NCBI GenBank assembly: GCA_028289545.1
Contig: JANQPG010000054.1
Span: 1 to 48,478 of the forward strand
Origin: Woeseiaceae bacterium
GTDB taxonomy: Bacteria; Pseudomonadota; Gammaproteobacteria; Steroidobacterales; Woeseiaceae
Length of the DNA: 48,478 nucleotides
Reading direction: 5' to 3'
A program made the position numbers and the translations under genes. Shown here one piece after another: positions 13,260-22,809 of the stretch. The notes under the pieces were generated by a model. That model ran no database searches and was not told the DNA's origin. It saw nothing but the letters and a program-made list of their open reading frames with translations. The stretch's first letter is position 1; each line of letters opens with the position of its first letter.

Positions 13260-14278
13260 AGATCCACGCCAATCAGCTGTCGACTCGCCTGAAGCAAGGC
13301 CTTTCGCCCTGCTATCTCGTGACGGGCGATGAGCACCTGCTTGTCGCCGAGGCGCTCGATGCTATTCGTGCCCGTGCGAGGGAAGAGGGATTCGGCACAC
13401 GCGACCTGCATGTGGCGGGACCGGGTTTCGACTGGGCAGCGTTGAGAGACTCGAGCGCCAACCTGTCGTTGTTTGCGGAGCGGCGTATCGTGGAGCTTGT
13501 GCTGCCTACCGGCAAACCGGGTAAGGCCGGCGCGGCCGCGATCGTGGATCTCGTCAACGACCTGCACGCAGATACCCTGTTCATCGTGACGGGGCCGAAG
13601 CTCGACCGGGCAGCCAGCAACGCCAAATGGGCCAAGACGTTGGACAGCGCCGGCGTATCGCTGCCCATCTGGCCCGTCGAACGCCGCGAACTGCCGCAGT
13701 GGATCGACCGGCGCATGAAAGCGGCCGGTTTGAAGGCCGATCGTGACGCCGTGATGCTGATCGCCGATCGAGTCGAGGGCAACCTGCTCGCCGCAAGCCA
13801 GGAAATAGAGAAGCTCAGGCTGATTCTGGGCGAAGGCGCAATAGACGCTGAAGCCGTCGCCGCCGCGGTTGCCAACAGCAGCCGCTTCGACGTCTACAAG
13901 CTGGCCGACGCCGCGTTGGCCGGCGACGCCGCTCGCGCGCTGCGTGTGCTTGCCGGTTTGCGGGCCGAAGGGGTGGAGCCCGTACTGGCCGTGTGGGCGC
14001 TGATTCGCGAAGTGCGCGTCCTCGCAAAACTGGCCGAGGCCTCGCGGGAACGACGCGACCTCGGTGCCGTCATGCAAAAAAACGGCGTGTGGCGAAACCG
14101 GCAGGCGCTCGTCAAAAGCGCGCTCAGCCGCCATTCGCTCGGCAGCAGCTACCGGCTCCTGAAGGCGCTCGGCGTGGCCGATGCCGTATCCAAGGGTCAG
14201 GCTCCGGGCGATCCGTGGCAGCGGGTCAGCGAGGTTGTGGTCGTTCTGGCGGGCCGCGTCGCAAGGCGGGCGGCATGA
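13256..14278 (+). CDS. holA: DNA polymerase III delta subunit
   Basis: Clamp-loader delta subunit that opens the beta clamp. The N-terminus MKIHANQLSTRLKQGLSPCY and the following LVTGDEHLLVAEALDAIR are characteristic, and the AAA-like plus C-terminal collar domains follow over 340 residues, the usual length. GTG start. It precedes nadD, its usual partner, but is separated from leuS-lptE, which normally stand immediately upstream. Confidence 0.94.
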   Translation: MKIHANQLSTRLKQGLSPCYLVTGDEHLLVAEALDAIRARAREEGFGTRDLHVAGPGFDWAALRDSSANLSLFAERRIVELVLPTGKPGKAGAAAIVDLVNDLHADTLFIVTGPKLDRAASNAKWAKTLDSAGVSLPIWPVERRELPQWIDRRMKAAGLKADRDAVMLIADRVEGNLLAASQEIEKLRLILGEGAIDAEAVAAAVANSSRFDVYKLADAALAGDAARALRVLAGLRAEGVEPVLAVWALIREVRVLAKLAEASRERRDLGAVMQKNGVWRNRQALVKSALSRHSLGSSYRLLKALGVADAVSKGQAPGDPWQRVSEVVVVLAGRVARRAA

Positions 14279-14315
14279 CGGCAGCTCTGTATTTCAGGGA
14301 CGGGAGCGTCGCGTT

Positions 14316-14954
14316 TTGAAGCCGGTCGGTGTATTCGGCGGCACCTTCGATCCGATTCACTACGGCCATCTGCGAACGGCGTTCGAGATGCTGCAGGCGC
14401 TGGATTTTGGCGAGGTGCGGTTCATTCCCTGCGGCGACCCGCCGCACCGCGGCAAGACGTTTGCAACGGCGATTGAGCGGCTCGCAATGGTCGAAGCCGC
14501 TGCCGCCGGCCAACCCGGCCTCATCGTTGACGACCGGGAAGTCCGTCGCAGTGGACCGTCGTATTCGTACGATACGCTCGCGAGTCTGAGGCAGGAGTTT
14601 CCTGACCGGCCGCTGGGGCTGATCGTTGGGATGGACGCGTTCCTGAATCTGCCCGGCTGGCATCGCTGGGATGAAATCCTCGATCTGGCGCACATTGTCG
14701 TTGCGCACCGGCCGGGCTGGAGGGCGCCGGATTACGGTCCGCTCGGCGATTTGCTCGCGGAGCACGGCACACACAAGGTGGAGTCGCTGCACGCCAGTCC
14801 GGCGGGCCTTGTGCACATACACGCGGTCACGCAGCTCGAGATTGCCTCGACCGACATACGCCAACTGATCGCCATTGGTCGCAATCCACGCTTCCTGATG
14901 CCAGACTCTGTCATTGAGGTCATGCAGGAGCTGGCCTGCTACGAAAACACGTGA
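14316..14954 (+). CDS. nadD: Nicotinate-nucleotide adenylyltransferase
   Basis: Converts nicotinate mononucleotide to deamido-NAD in NAD biosynthesis. The nucleotidyltransferase motif GGTFDPIHYGHL is at the N-terminus and the ISSTxIR-like STDIRQLI near the C-terminus. I place the start at a TTG (14316), giving MKPVGVFGGTFDP and 212 residues (213 in E. coli); GGGAG at 14302-14306 is a good ribosome binding site for it. The frame is open upstream within holA, but that part is not family-like. Confidence 0.95.
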   Translation: MKPVGVFGGTFDPIHYGHLRTAFEMLQALDFGEVRFIPCGDPPHRGKTFATAIERLAMVEAAAAGQPGLIVDDREVRRSGPSYSYDTLASLRQEFPDRPLGLIVGMDAFLNLPGWHRWDEILDLAHIVVAHRPGWRAPDYGPLGDLLAEHGTHKVESLHASPAGLVHIHAVTQLEIASTDIRQLIAIGRNPRFLMPDSVIEVMQELACYENT

Positions 14955-15028
14955 GATCGACGCCGGCAAACCGGCAAAGGAGAAACTGCAATCGCCAAGT
15001 TCAAAAACTGGAGGATGTGTAAAAGCCT

Positions 15029-15397
15029 ATGACTAGCGGACAACTGAACAGCGAAGAGCTGAGCGCTCTGGTCATCGAAGCGCTCGACGACGTCAAGGCT
15101 CAGGATATCGTGAAGCTGGACGTTCGCGATATGACAACCGTGACGGACTTCATGATTGTCGCCAGCGGTACGTCCAACCGGCACGTTCAGGCATTGGTCG
15201 ACAACGTGGCGGAAAAGGCCAAGGCCGCCGGCCATCGCCCGGCGGGTGTCGAAGGTGAGGCAGGCGGGGAATGGGTATTGCTCGACCTGCAGGATGCGCT
15301 GGTCCACGTCATGCTGCCGAAAGTGCGTGAGTTCTACAATCTGGAGAAACTCTGGTCGCTGGGCTCGGCGAGCGGCAAGGCCGCGAGCGAGCACTAG
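15029..15397 (+). CDS. rsfS: Ribosome silencing factor RsfS
   Basis: Binds ribosomal protein uL14 and blocks subunit joining in nutrient-poor conditions. The family core is seen as DIVKLDVRDMTTVTDFMIVA, then GTSNRHVQALVDNV and EGEAGGEWVLLDLQDALVHV. 122 residues. GGAGG (15010-15014) lies 14 bases before the ATG, rather far, and a five-codon frame (ATG at 15015, MCKSL) ends in an ATGA overlap with the start. A GCCGG/CCGGC hairpin (14962-14975) lies in the 74-base gap after nadD. Confidence 0.95.
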   Translation: MTSGQLNSEELSALVIEALDDVKAQDIVKLDVRDMTTVTDFMIVASGTSNRHVQALVDNVAEKAKAAGHRPAGVEGEAGGEWVLLDLQDALVHVMLPKVREFYNLEKLWSLGSASGKAASEH

Positions 15398-15479
15398 CAT
15401 CCCAACGGGTGACGCTCGGCCCCCCCGGGGGTCCGGCGTGTTGCCGACCGGGGACTAGACCGACAAGACTGGCCTGATC

Positions 15480-15947
15480 ATGCACGTTCGTGTCCTGGCT
15501 GTCGGTGACCGGCAGCCGGCGTGGGTTGATACCGCCGTCACCGGGTACGCCGGCCGGCTGCCTCCCGCATGGCGTTTTCGAGTCGACGTCCTTCCGGCTG
15601 TGAAGCGCGGCGGTCGCGAGCGCCCGGCCGAGGCGCGTGACCTCGAGAGCGACCGCCTTCTAAAAAAACTCGGCGACGATTTCCTCGTATTGCTGGACGA
15701 GCGCGGCAAAGCGCTATCCAGTGTCGAACTGTCGCGGCAGCTCGCCTCGTGGCAGCACGACGGTCGCAATTTGTGTTTTGCCATTGGCGGGGCCGACGGC
15801 GTCAGTGAAGCTGTCAGGCAGCGCGCGGATTTCTGCTGGTCGCTGTCCTCGCTCACCTTGCCCCATGGGCTCGCCCGCATTTTTTGTGTCGAGCAACTGT
15901 ATCGCGCCTGGTCGCTCGAAGCCGGGCACCCTTATCACCGAGCCTGA
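15480..15947 (+). CDS. rlmH: 23S rRNA pseudouridine-1915 N3-methyltransferase RlmH
   Basis: SPOUT methyltransferase modifying pseudouridine 1915 of helix 69 in assembled ribosomes. The knot region is clear: FAIGGADGVSEAVRQRAD, then SLSSLTLPHGLARIF and the C-terminal GHPYHRA. LLDERGKALSSVELS lies midway. 155 residues, as in E. coli. It follows rsfS as usual; a G/C-rich stretch with runs of C and G (about 15420-15435) lies between them. Confidence 0.96.
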   Translation: MHVRVLAVGDRQPAWVDTAVTGYAGRLPPAWRFRVDVLPAVKRGGRERPAEARDLESDRLLKKLGDDFLVLLDERGKALSSVELSRQLASWQHDGRNLCFAIGGADGVSEAVRQRADFCWSLSSLTLPHGLARIFCVEQLYRAWSLEAGHPYHRA

Positions 15948-15955
15948 GAAAGCGC

Positions 15956-16549
15956 ATGAAACTGCAAAAACCGCGTCTGCTGCTTGCTTCATCGTCTCCG
16001 CGGCGGCGCGACATCCTGGAAGCGCTCGGTCTCGAGTTCGAGCAGCAAAGCGTCGACGTCGACGAAACGCCGCGAGCCAACGAAGCGGCCGAAGAGCTCG
16101 TATTGCGGTTGGCCTCGGCCAAGGCGCTCGCGGCGGCAAGGGAGGACCGTGTGGTGCTTGCGGCCGACACGGCCGTCGTGCTGGACGGCGAAGTGTTCGG
16201 CAAACCGACCGGTCGAGACCACGCGCTCGACATGCTCGCGCGGCTCTCCGGGCGTAAACATATCGTGTTGACCGGGGTTGCCGTCTCGGCCGGGTCGGAA
16301 CTTTCCACGGCGCTTTCGGAGACAGAGGTCCGGTTTCGCGAAATCGGTCGGGACGAGGCGCTGCAATACTGGCAGAGTGGGGAGCCCCGTGACAAAGCCG
16401 GGGCTTATGGGATCCAGGGTTTGGGAGGCGTATTCGTGAGTCACGTGAGCGGCAGCTACTCCGGCGTGGTCGGTCTGCCGGTGTTCGAAACGGCCGGCCT
16501 GCTGGCGGCGGCCGGGGTGCCGGGCCTGCCGGTTCTCGAGGACCGATGA
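15956..16549 (+). CDS. maf: Maf-family nucleoside triphosphate pyrophosphatase (YhdE type)
   Basis: House-cleaning pyrophosphatase, in the YhdE subgroup acting on dTTP/UTP and modified forms. LLLASSSPRRRDIL at the N-terminus is the substrate-binding SxSPRR motif, and LAADTAVVLDGEVFGKP and DKAGAYGIQGLGG are the other signatures. The ATG at 15956 (MKLQKPRLLLASSS) gives 197 residues, equal to E. coli YhdE. maf-rng-yhdP is the standard order, but the mreBCD genes that often precede are missing. Confidence 0.94.
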   Translation: MKLQKPRLLLASSSPRRRDILEALGLEFEQQSVDVDETPRANEAAEELVLRLASAKALAAAREDRVVLAADTAVVLDGEVFGKPTGRDHALDMLARLSGRKHIVLTGVAVSAGSELSTALSETEVRFREIGRDEALQYWQSGEPRDKAGAYGIQGLGGVFVSHVSGSYSGVVGLPVFETAGLLAAAGVPGLPVLEDR

Positions 16550-16559
16550 GCCGACACCG

Positions 16560-18044
16560 ATGAGTGACGAGCAGTCAAAAGAGGAGATACTCGTCAACGT
16601 GACCTCGGGCGAGGTTCGTGCGGCCCTGCTCGAAAACGGCGTGCTGCAGGAGGTGTATGTCGAGCGCGCAGAACGCCGCGGCGTGATCAGCAACATCTAC
16701 AAAGGCAAGGTCTCTCGGGTCTTGCCCGGAATGCAGGCGGCGTTCGTGGACATTGGGCTTGCGCGCACGGCGTTCCTGCATGCGTCCGACATCAAGAGGC
16801 CAAACAACGGCGAGACGGTTTCCGAGGACGAGTTGCCGAGCATTCGCGAGCTCATCCGGGAGGGCGACGAGTTGCTCGTGCAGGTCGTCAAGGATCCGCT
16901 CGGCAACAAGGGCGCTCGCCTGACGACGTTCATTACGCTGCCCTCCCGGCACCTTGTGCTGCTGCCCAAGGGCGACACCGTGGGAGTGTCGGCGCGCATA
17001 GAGGATGAGGAAGAGCGTGAACGTTTGCGCACGCTGGTCGCGGAGCTCCTCGAGGAGTTCGGTCTCGACTGCGGCGCGATAGTGCGCACGGTTGCGGAGG
17101 GCGCGTCGATCGACTCGTTGCGAGGAGACCTCAAGTATCTGGTGCGGCTATGGGAAGTCGTTCAGGAACGGTGCAGCAAGAAAGGGGTAAAAACACTCAT
17201 ACACGAAGATCTGTCCCTGCCGCTACGGGTGCTGCGCGACATGGTAACGAGTGACGTCGATCACATACTGGTGGACTCGGCACCGGATTTCGAGGAGATG
17301 TTCGCGTTTGCCCAAACGTTTCTGCCGGGCGTCGAGGATATGTTGGAGCTGTACCGGCGGCGGCGGCCGATATTCGACCTGCACGGCATCGAGGACGAAA
17401 TCAAGAAGGCGCTGGAGCGCAGCATACCCCTGAAGTCCGGCGGCTATCTGATCTTCGACCAGACCGAGGCGATGACGACGATCGACATCAACACGGGTGG
17501 ATACGTGGGTCACCGCAATCTCGAGGAAACCATCTATCGGACCAACCTTGAAGCCGCGGTAGCGATTGCGAGACAGCTGCGCCTGCGTAATCTCGGCGGC
17601 ATCATCATTATCGATTTTATTGACATGGAGGAGGAGGACCATCGTGAAAGCGTGCTGGCGGCGCTCGAACAGGCGATGTCGCGCGACCATGCCCGCCACC
17701 AGCTGACCCCGGTTTCGCCGCTGGGTCTGGTCGAAATGACCCGTAAAAGGACGCGTGAAAGCTTGCAGCATATTCTCTGCGAAGATTGTCCAAGCTGTCA
17801 GGGACGCGGCTTCGTCATGACGGTGGAGACCGTGTGCTTCGAGATTTTTCGCGAGATCATTCGCCAGGTCAGGCAGTTCGACTTCGACGAATTGCTGGTG
17901 CTGGCGCATCAGGACGTCATCGAGCTGTTGCTCGATGAACAGGCGCCTGCGCTCGCCGAACTCGAGGAGCAGACGGGCAAATCCATCGGCTTGCAGACCG
18001 AGTCGCTGTATCTGCAGGACCAGTTCGACGTGGTCCTGATGTGA
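16560..18044 (+). CDS. rng: Ribonuclease G
   Basis: Endoribonuclease for 16S rRNA 5' maturation and mRNA decay, without the scaffold tail of RNase E. An S1 domain occupies about residues 35-125. The catalytic aspartates are Asp309 in TIDINTGG and those of IDFIDM (352, 355). The zinc-link cysteines appear in CEDCPSCQGRGFV near residue 410. 494 residues against 489 in E. coli. It starts ten bases after maf. Confidence 0.96.
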   Translation: MSDEQSKEEILVNVTSGEVRAALLENGVLQEVYVERAERRGVISNIYKGKVSRVLPGMQAAFVDIGLARTAFLHASDIKRPNNGETVSEDELPSIRELIREGDELLVQVVKDPLGNKGARLTTFITLPSRHLVLLPKGDTVGVSARIEDEEERERLRTLVAELLEEFGLDCGAIVRTVAEGASIDSLRGDLKYLVRLWEVVQERCSKKGVKTLIHEDLSLPLRVLRDMVTSDVDHILVDSAPDFEEMFAFAQTFLPGVEDMLELYRRRRPIFDLHGIEDEIKKALERSIPLKSGGYLIFDQTEAMTTIDINTGGYVGHRNLEETIYRTNLEAAVAIARQLRLRNLGGIIIIDFIDMEEEDHRESVLAALEQAMSRDHARHQLTPVSPLGLVEMTRKRTRESLQHILCEDCPSCQGRGFVMTVETVCFEIFREIIRQVRQFDFDELLVLAHQDVIELLLDEQAPALAELEEQTGKSIGLQTESLYLQDQFDVVLM

Positions 18045-18089
18045 TTGTCTGAATGTAATTACCCGATGTAACCGTCTTACGCGACAGCT

Positions 18090-21000
18090 ATGCAGAAGTT
18101 CTTCAAACGCTTGATCAAGTTTCTGGCCTATACGGTAGCCGGTGCCGTGATCCTGTTGGCCGTGGCTGTCGGGCTGTTCCGTCTGTTTCTGCCGAAATTG
18201 CCCGAGTATCAGGAAGAGCTGAAAGCGTGGGTCAGCGAAACCGTTGGTGTGCAGGTCGAGTTTTCAGGCATGGATGCCCGCTGGGGGCTACGCGGCCCGG
18301 AGCTCAATTTCTACGACGCTGAATTGATTCGCAAAGAGAGCAACACGCGCCTTCTGGCCGCGGAAGAAGTGTCAATCGGCGTCGCGGCGCTCCGGTTGCT
18401 GCGCGACCGCACGGTGGTAGTGGACCGGATCAGCGTGCGCGACACGTCGATAGAGCTGCGCGAACGCGACGACGGCCGCTGGTGGTTGCAGGGCGCGCCC
18501 ATAGACGACTTGCTGGGAGCGGGCCAGAACCCGGCGGCTTCCGGCGGGGCAATCGACATTACGGGCGAGGATATCGAGTTTATCGTGCTCCGTGCGGGCG
18601 ATCAGCGCCCTAGCTTCCTCACCGTTTCGCGTCTGAGTGCCGCAAGGGATTCACAGCGTCTGGCGATCGACGCCGAACTCAGGCTGCCGGATGCTCTTGG
18701 CCGGCAGCTGAACGTTTCGGCGACACGCCTCACCGACCTCGAACCGGCCGAGCGGCATTGGGATGTGGTCGTCGCGGGTCGGGAGCTTGTGCTCGGCGGC
18801 TGGTCGACATTGCTGCGGATTGGCGATACGTCGATAGAGTCCGGATTCGGTGATCTGGACGTCACCGTGCGTGTGGGTGCCTCCGGTGCAGAGCAGGTGG
18901 CCGCGGATTTTGAACTCAGGGAAGTTCGGGTGCCCGGCGCCGAACCGTTTTCGGCGGCGGGCCGTTTCGAGTATCGCCGGGATACGGCTGGGTGGCTGGC
19001 GGCATTCGACGAGTTTTCGCTGGCGACCGTCAACGGCGAATGGCCCGTCTCCTCGCTGCGGGTCGAGGCAGGCATCAACGGCGAGGGCACGCCGACAAGA
19101 TTCGACGTGCGCGCGGACTACCTGAACCTGAGCGACACGGTTTTGCTCAAACCCTGGCTCGACGAACAAACGCTGACGCTCCTTGAGCGCTTCGACCCGG
19201 ATGGCGTGCTGCGGCGGCTTAGCGCAAACATGAGCCGGTTCGACGCGGAGCGCCCCGATTTTTCGGTCGAGACCCGCTTCGAAAACCTCGGCATCGCCGC
19301 CGCCGACGGTTTTCCCGGCGTTCGTAACCTGAGCGGCAGCGTCCGCGCGGACAGCGCCGGCGGTTTTGTCGAGATCGACGCGGAGCAGGCCAGCCTTGGG
19401 TTGCCGAATTTTGTCAGCAACCGCATTCCGCTCGATACGCTGACGGGCACGGTCATCTGGCGGCATAGTGACGAGCGTCTGACGATCCTTTCCGACAGCA
19501 TTGCGTTCAGCAATCCGGGCGTGTCGGCAAATAGCAGTTTGCAGCTGACTTTCGAGGGGGACGCCGGGCCGGTCATCGACCTGTCGTCGACGTTTAGCGT
19601 TGCCGATATTGCGATTGCCAAACAGTACCTGCCCGACCAGTTGCTGCAGCCGCAGCTGGCGAGCTGGTTTCAGAATGCGCTCGTGAGCGGCCAGATCCCG
19701 TCCGGGACGGCGCGGCTCAACGGGCCGCTTTTGAAGTTTCCGTTTGACGGCAACGAGGGACGCCTGCTGATCGAGGCCAATATTCGCGACACGGAGTTTC
19801 AGTATCTCAACCGCTGGCCGGCGGCCCAGCTGATCGACGTTGATGCCGTTCTGGATAATGCGCGGCTCTATACGGTTCGTAATCGATCAACAAGCGCCGG
19901 CAACAGTATCGTCGATGCGCAAGTCGACATCCCGGATTTGCGGGAGCCGGTGCTCAAGATCGAGGGCCTGGCAACCGGCACGCTGGAGACGATTCGCCAG
20001 TACGCCAACGGCAGCCCGCTGGCCGGGCTCTTCGCGGGGCAGCTCGACAACATTGCCGTGGAGGGTGAGGGCTCGCTGGCACTGGATCTGACGGTGCCGA
20101 TCAAACGGGCACGGGATTTTGAGGTCACCGCGCGGGTGGAGACGGAAAACGGCAGTGTATCCGTGCCGGGCCTCAAGCAGCCGGTTACTGCGCTGTCCGG
20201 TGCCGTGATTATCGAGAAAGACGACATTTCAAGCGAAGCGCTTACCGGCAGCTTCCTGGAGCAGCCGGTGAGCTTCGATCTTCAGCCCGCCCCCGAGGAG
20301 ATGGACGGGTTCAGCGTCATATTGAACGCGTTCGGTCGCGTCAGCGCCGAGGGGCTCGTCGACGGTTTTGGCCTGCCGGCTGAACGCTTCATCGAGGGCG
20401 CCAGCGAGTACACCGTCAGCGTGTTGTTCCCGGACGCCAAGGCTGACGGCGAACCGGGAGAGCTGACCGTCGAAGCCGCGAGCGACCTCGTGGGGCTGGC
20501 GATCAACCTGCCGGAACCGTTTGCAAAATCGAGTGATGCGCCGCTCGCGTTTGCAGGAGCCATGCGCCTGAAAGCAGGTGCCGAGGCCATCGAGACCACG
20601 GGCGGCATCGACGACGACCTTCGCTGGCAACTCGATTTCCTGAAAAGCGGCGACGTGTGGGATCTGGATCGCGGCGTGTTGTCGCTGGGCGGAGATCCGC
20701 CGCCGCCCGCCGATACGCGCGGTCTGCACATTCGCGGCAAAGCCAGCGACGTCGTCTTCGAGGAATGGCTTGCGCTCGGAGACAAGCAGAGCGACGAGCC
20801 GGACATACTGGAACGCATCCGTTCGATTGATCTCGAGGTGACCAACCTGCGCCTGTTTGGGCAGCATCTGGTCAATCACACGGTGCGGCTGGACCGCAGT
20901 GCCCGCGACTGGCTCCTGCAGTTCGAGGGCGAAGACGTGAGTGGCTCGGTATTCGTACCCTACGAACTCGAAGGCGACCGCCCGCTGGTGATGGACATGC

Positions 21001-21953
21001 AGCGTCTGGTGCTGCCGGGAGATGCCACCGCCATTCCGTCGCAGCGCTCGGCAATCGACCCACGCAGGCTGCCGTCGATATCGCTGAAGACGGAAGAGTT
21101 CGGGCTCGGCGATCGCGGATTTGGCGCCGTCGAGGCCGAGTTGCTGCGCGTCGAGGGCGGCCTCCGAAGCGAGCGTATCATTGCCAAGGACGCGACCTTC
21201 GACATTGTCGCCGAAGGCAGTTGGCTCGTGGACATCGAAGATCCGCTGGGGTCCCGAACGGCGGTGACCGCAACGCTGACCAGCAGCAACGTGGCCGTCA
21301 CGATGTCGCGCCTCGGGTACTCGCCCGGGCTTCTCGGCGAGGACATGCGCGTTCTTCTCGACGTCGACTGGTCCGGCGGACCGGACGGGGATTTTCTGCC
21401 AACCCTGGACGGAGAGGTGCAGCTGCGCCTGGGCGCCGGACAGCTCGACGAGGTTGAACCCGGCGCGGGGCGCGTCTTTGGCCTGATGAGTATTGTGGCG
21501 CTGCCGCGCCGCCTGTCGCTGGATTTCTCCGACGTCTTCGGTGACGGCTTCGGGTTCGACAGTATTGAGGGCAGCTTCCGCCTCGAGGACGGCGAGACGT
21601 ATACCTGCAACCTGTCGCTCGAGGCGCCTGCGGCCGACATTGCGATTATCGGGCGGGCGAGCCTGACCGAACGCGACTACGAGCAGACGGCGGTCATTAG
21701 CGCCAACTTCGGCAATGCGCTGCCCGTCGTGGCGGCGGCCACGGCCGGGCCGCAGGCAGCGGTGGCCGTGCTGATATTTTCGCAGATCTTCAAAAAGCCG
21801 CTGCAGGACTTGGGCCAGGTGTATTACGCCATCGACGGCTCGTGGGATGCGCCCGAGCTGACGACGGCTGATCCGGAGCGTTTCGCGAGCAGCGGCGAAC
21901 TGGCAGGCTGCCTCATCGAACAGGAAACGTCCGCGGAGGCGAGAAGCGAGTGA
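18090..21953 (+). CDS. yhdP: YhdP, AsmA-like envelope phospholipid transport protein
   Basis: Very large inner-membrane-anchored bridge protein of the TamB/YdbH/YhdP group, implicated in moving phospholipid to the outer membrane. One N-terminal membrane segment (about residues 10-35, AVILLAVAVGLFRLFLP) is followed by a long beta-rich periplasmic body with DUF3971 and AsmA-type C-terminal parts (around GRVFGLMSIVALPRRLSLDF). 1287 residues, compared with 1266 in E. coli. Its position between rng and nit-tldD is conserved in Pseudomonas-like genomes. The last four bases (GTGA) overlap the next start. Confidence 0.94.
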   Translation: MQKFFKRLIKFLAYTVAGAVILLAVAVGLFRLFLPKLPEYQEELKAWVSETVGVQVEFSGMDARWGLRGPELNFYDAELIRKESNTRLLAAEEVSIGVAALRLLRDRTVVVDRISVRDTSIELRERDDGRWWLQGAPIDDLLGAGQNPAASGGAIDITGEDIEFIVLRAGDQRPSFLTVSRLSAARDSQRLAIDAELRLPDALGRQLNVSATRLTDLEPAERHWDVVVAGRELVLGGWSTLLRIGDTSIESGFGDLDVTVRVGASGAEQVAADFELREVRVPGAEPFSAAGRFEYRRDTAGWLAAFDEFSLATVNGEWPVSSLRVEAGINGEGTPTRFDVRADYLNLSDTVLLKPWLDEQTLTLLERFDPDGVLRRLSANMSRFDAERPDFSVETRFENLGIAAADGFPGVRNLSGSVRADSAGGFVEIDAEQASLGLPNFVSNRIPLDTLTGTVIWRHSDERLTILSDSIAFSNPGVSANSSLQLTFEGDAGPVIDLSSTFSVADIAIAKQYLPDQLLQPQLASWFQNALVSGQIPSGTARLNGPLLKFPFDGNEGRLLIEANIRDTEFQYLNRWPAAQLIDVDAVLDNARLYTVRNRSTSAGNSIVDAQVDIPDLREPVLKIEGLATGTLETIRQYANGSPLAGLFAGQLDNIAVEGEGSLALDLTVPIKRARDFEVTARVETENGSVSVPGLKQPVTALSGAVIIEKDDISSEALTGSFLEQPVSFDLQPAPEEMDGFSVILNAFGRVSAEGLVDGFGLPAERFIEGASEYTVSVLFPDAKADGEPGELTVEAASDLVGLAINLPEPFAKSSDAPLAFAGAMRLKAGAEAIETTGGIDDDLRWQLDFLKSGDVWDLDRGVLSLGGDPPPPADTRGLHIRGKASDVVFEEWLALGDKQSDEPDILERIRSIDLEVTNLRLFGQHLVNHTVRLDRSARDWLLQFEGEDVSGSVFVPYELEGDRPLVMDMQRLVLPGDATAIPSQRSAIDPRRLPSISLKTEEFGLGDRGFGAVEAELLRVEGGLRSERIIAKDATFDIVAEGSWLVDIEDPLGSRTAVTATLTSSNVAVTMSRLGYSPGLLGEDMRVLLDVDWSGGPDGDFLPTLDGEVQLRLGAGQLDEVEPGAGRVFGLMSIVALPRRLSLDFSDVFGDGFGFDSIEGSFRLEDGETYTCNLSLEAPAADIAIIGRASLTERDYEQTAVISANFGNALPVVAAATAGPQAAVAVLIFSQIFKKPLQDLGQVYYAIDGSWDAPELTTADPERFASSGELAGCLIEQETSAEARSE

Positions 21954-22795
21954 CCGGGACCGCTGTTCCGCTGGCGGCTGCCGTGCAAATGCACAGCGGC
22001 GACGACGTTGCCGAAAATATCGAGCAAGCGCGCGGCCTGCTGGAAGAGGCGTCCGCCAAGGGTGCGGCGCTTGCCGTGTTGCCCGAGAACTTCGCGCTGA
22101 TGCCAAAGCGTTCGCGGGAAAAGACCGCCATCGCGGAGCAGCCGGGTGAGGGCCCGATCCAGACGTTTCTTTCGGAAACGGCCGAGCGTCTCGAGTTGTG
22201 GATCGTTGCCGGAAGCCTGCCGCTCGTTTCGCCCGATCACCGAAGAACGTACGGCGCCAGCCTGGTTTTTGATCCCACCGGAGCGCTCAGTGCCGTATAC
22301 CGGAAGATTCACCTGTTCGACGTCGATCTCGCTGACAGCAAGGAGTCGTACCGGGAGTCTCGAAGCATGTACCCCGGTGACGAGGTCGTCGTCGTGCCCA
22401 CGTCGCTTGGCAAGCTGGGCTTGAGCATTTGTTACGACCTCCGGTTTCCGGAGCTATATCGGGAACTCGTGGACGCGGGCGCTACGCTGTTGTCCGTACC
22501 CGCGGCGTTTACCGAAACGACGGGTCGAGCGCACTGGCATACGCTGCTCAGGGCACGCGCCGTCGAAAACCTGGCGTACGTTATTGCTCCCGGGCAAACT
22601 GGCACCCACCCTGACGGACGCAGCACCTACGGGCACTCGGTGATTGTGGATCCGTGGGGTAAAGTGCTCGGCGAACTCGAGGAGGGCAGCGGCGTTGTCG
22701 TGGCGCCGGTCGACCTCGACCGCGTCGAGCGTCTGCGCAAGGAGTTCCCGGCACTTGTCAACCGGCGGTTGTCGGGTGCCCAAGCTGTCCCCTGA
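21950..22795 (+). CDS. Nitrilase-superfamily amidohydrolase (deaminated-glutathione amidase type)
   Basis: Carbon-nitrogen hydrolase. The catalytic triad is Glu46 (LPENFALM), Lys119 (YRKIHLFDV) and Cys161 ([13 protein letters not shown]), and the latter two motifs are those of Nit1-type enzymes that repair deaminated glutathione. 281 residues, cytosolic. GTG start within a GTGA overlap with yhdP. The yhdP-nit-tldD order is common in gammaproteobacteria. Substrate assignment is by family resemblance. Confidence 0.92.
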   Translation: MTGTAVPLAAAVQMHSGDDVAENIEQARGLLEEASAKGAALAVLPENFALMPKRSREKTAIAEQPGEGPIQTFLSETAERLELWIVAGSLPLVSPDHRRTYGASLVFDPTGALSAVYRKIHLFDVDLADSKESYRESRSMYPGDEVVVVPTSLGKLGLSICYDLRFPELYRELVDAGATLLSVPAAFTETTGRAHWHTLLRARAVENLAYVIAPGQTGTHPDGRSTYGHSVIVDPWGKVLGELEEGSGVVVAPVDLDRVERLRKEFPALVNRRLSGAQAVP

Positions 22796-22809
22796 AAGCC
22801 CAAATACGA

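Noticed and set aside
20229..22106. 625-codon minus-strand frame opposite yhdP
   Set aside because: Antisense shadow of a strongly supported gene in GC-rich DNA; no ribosome binding site or protein-like motifs.
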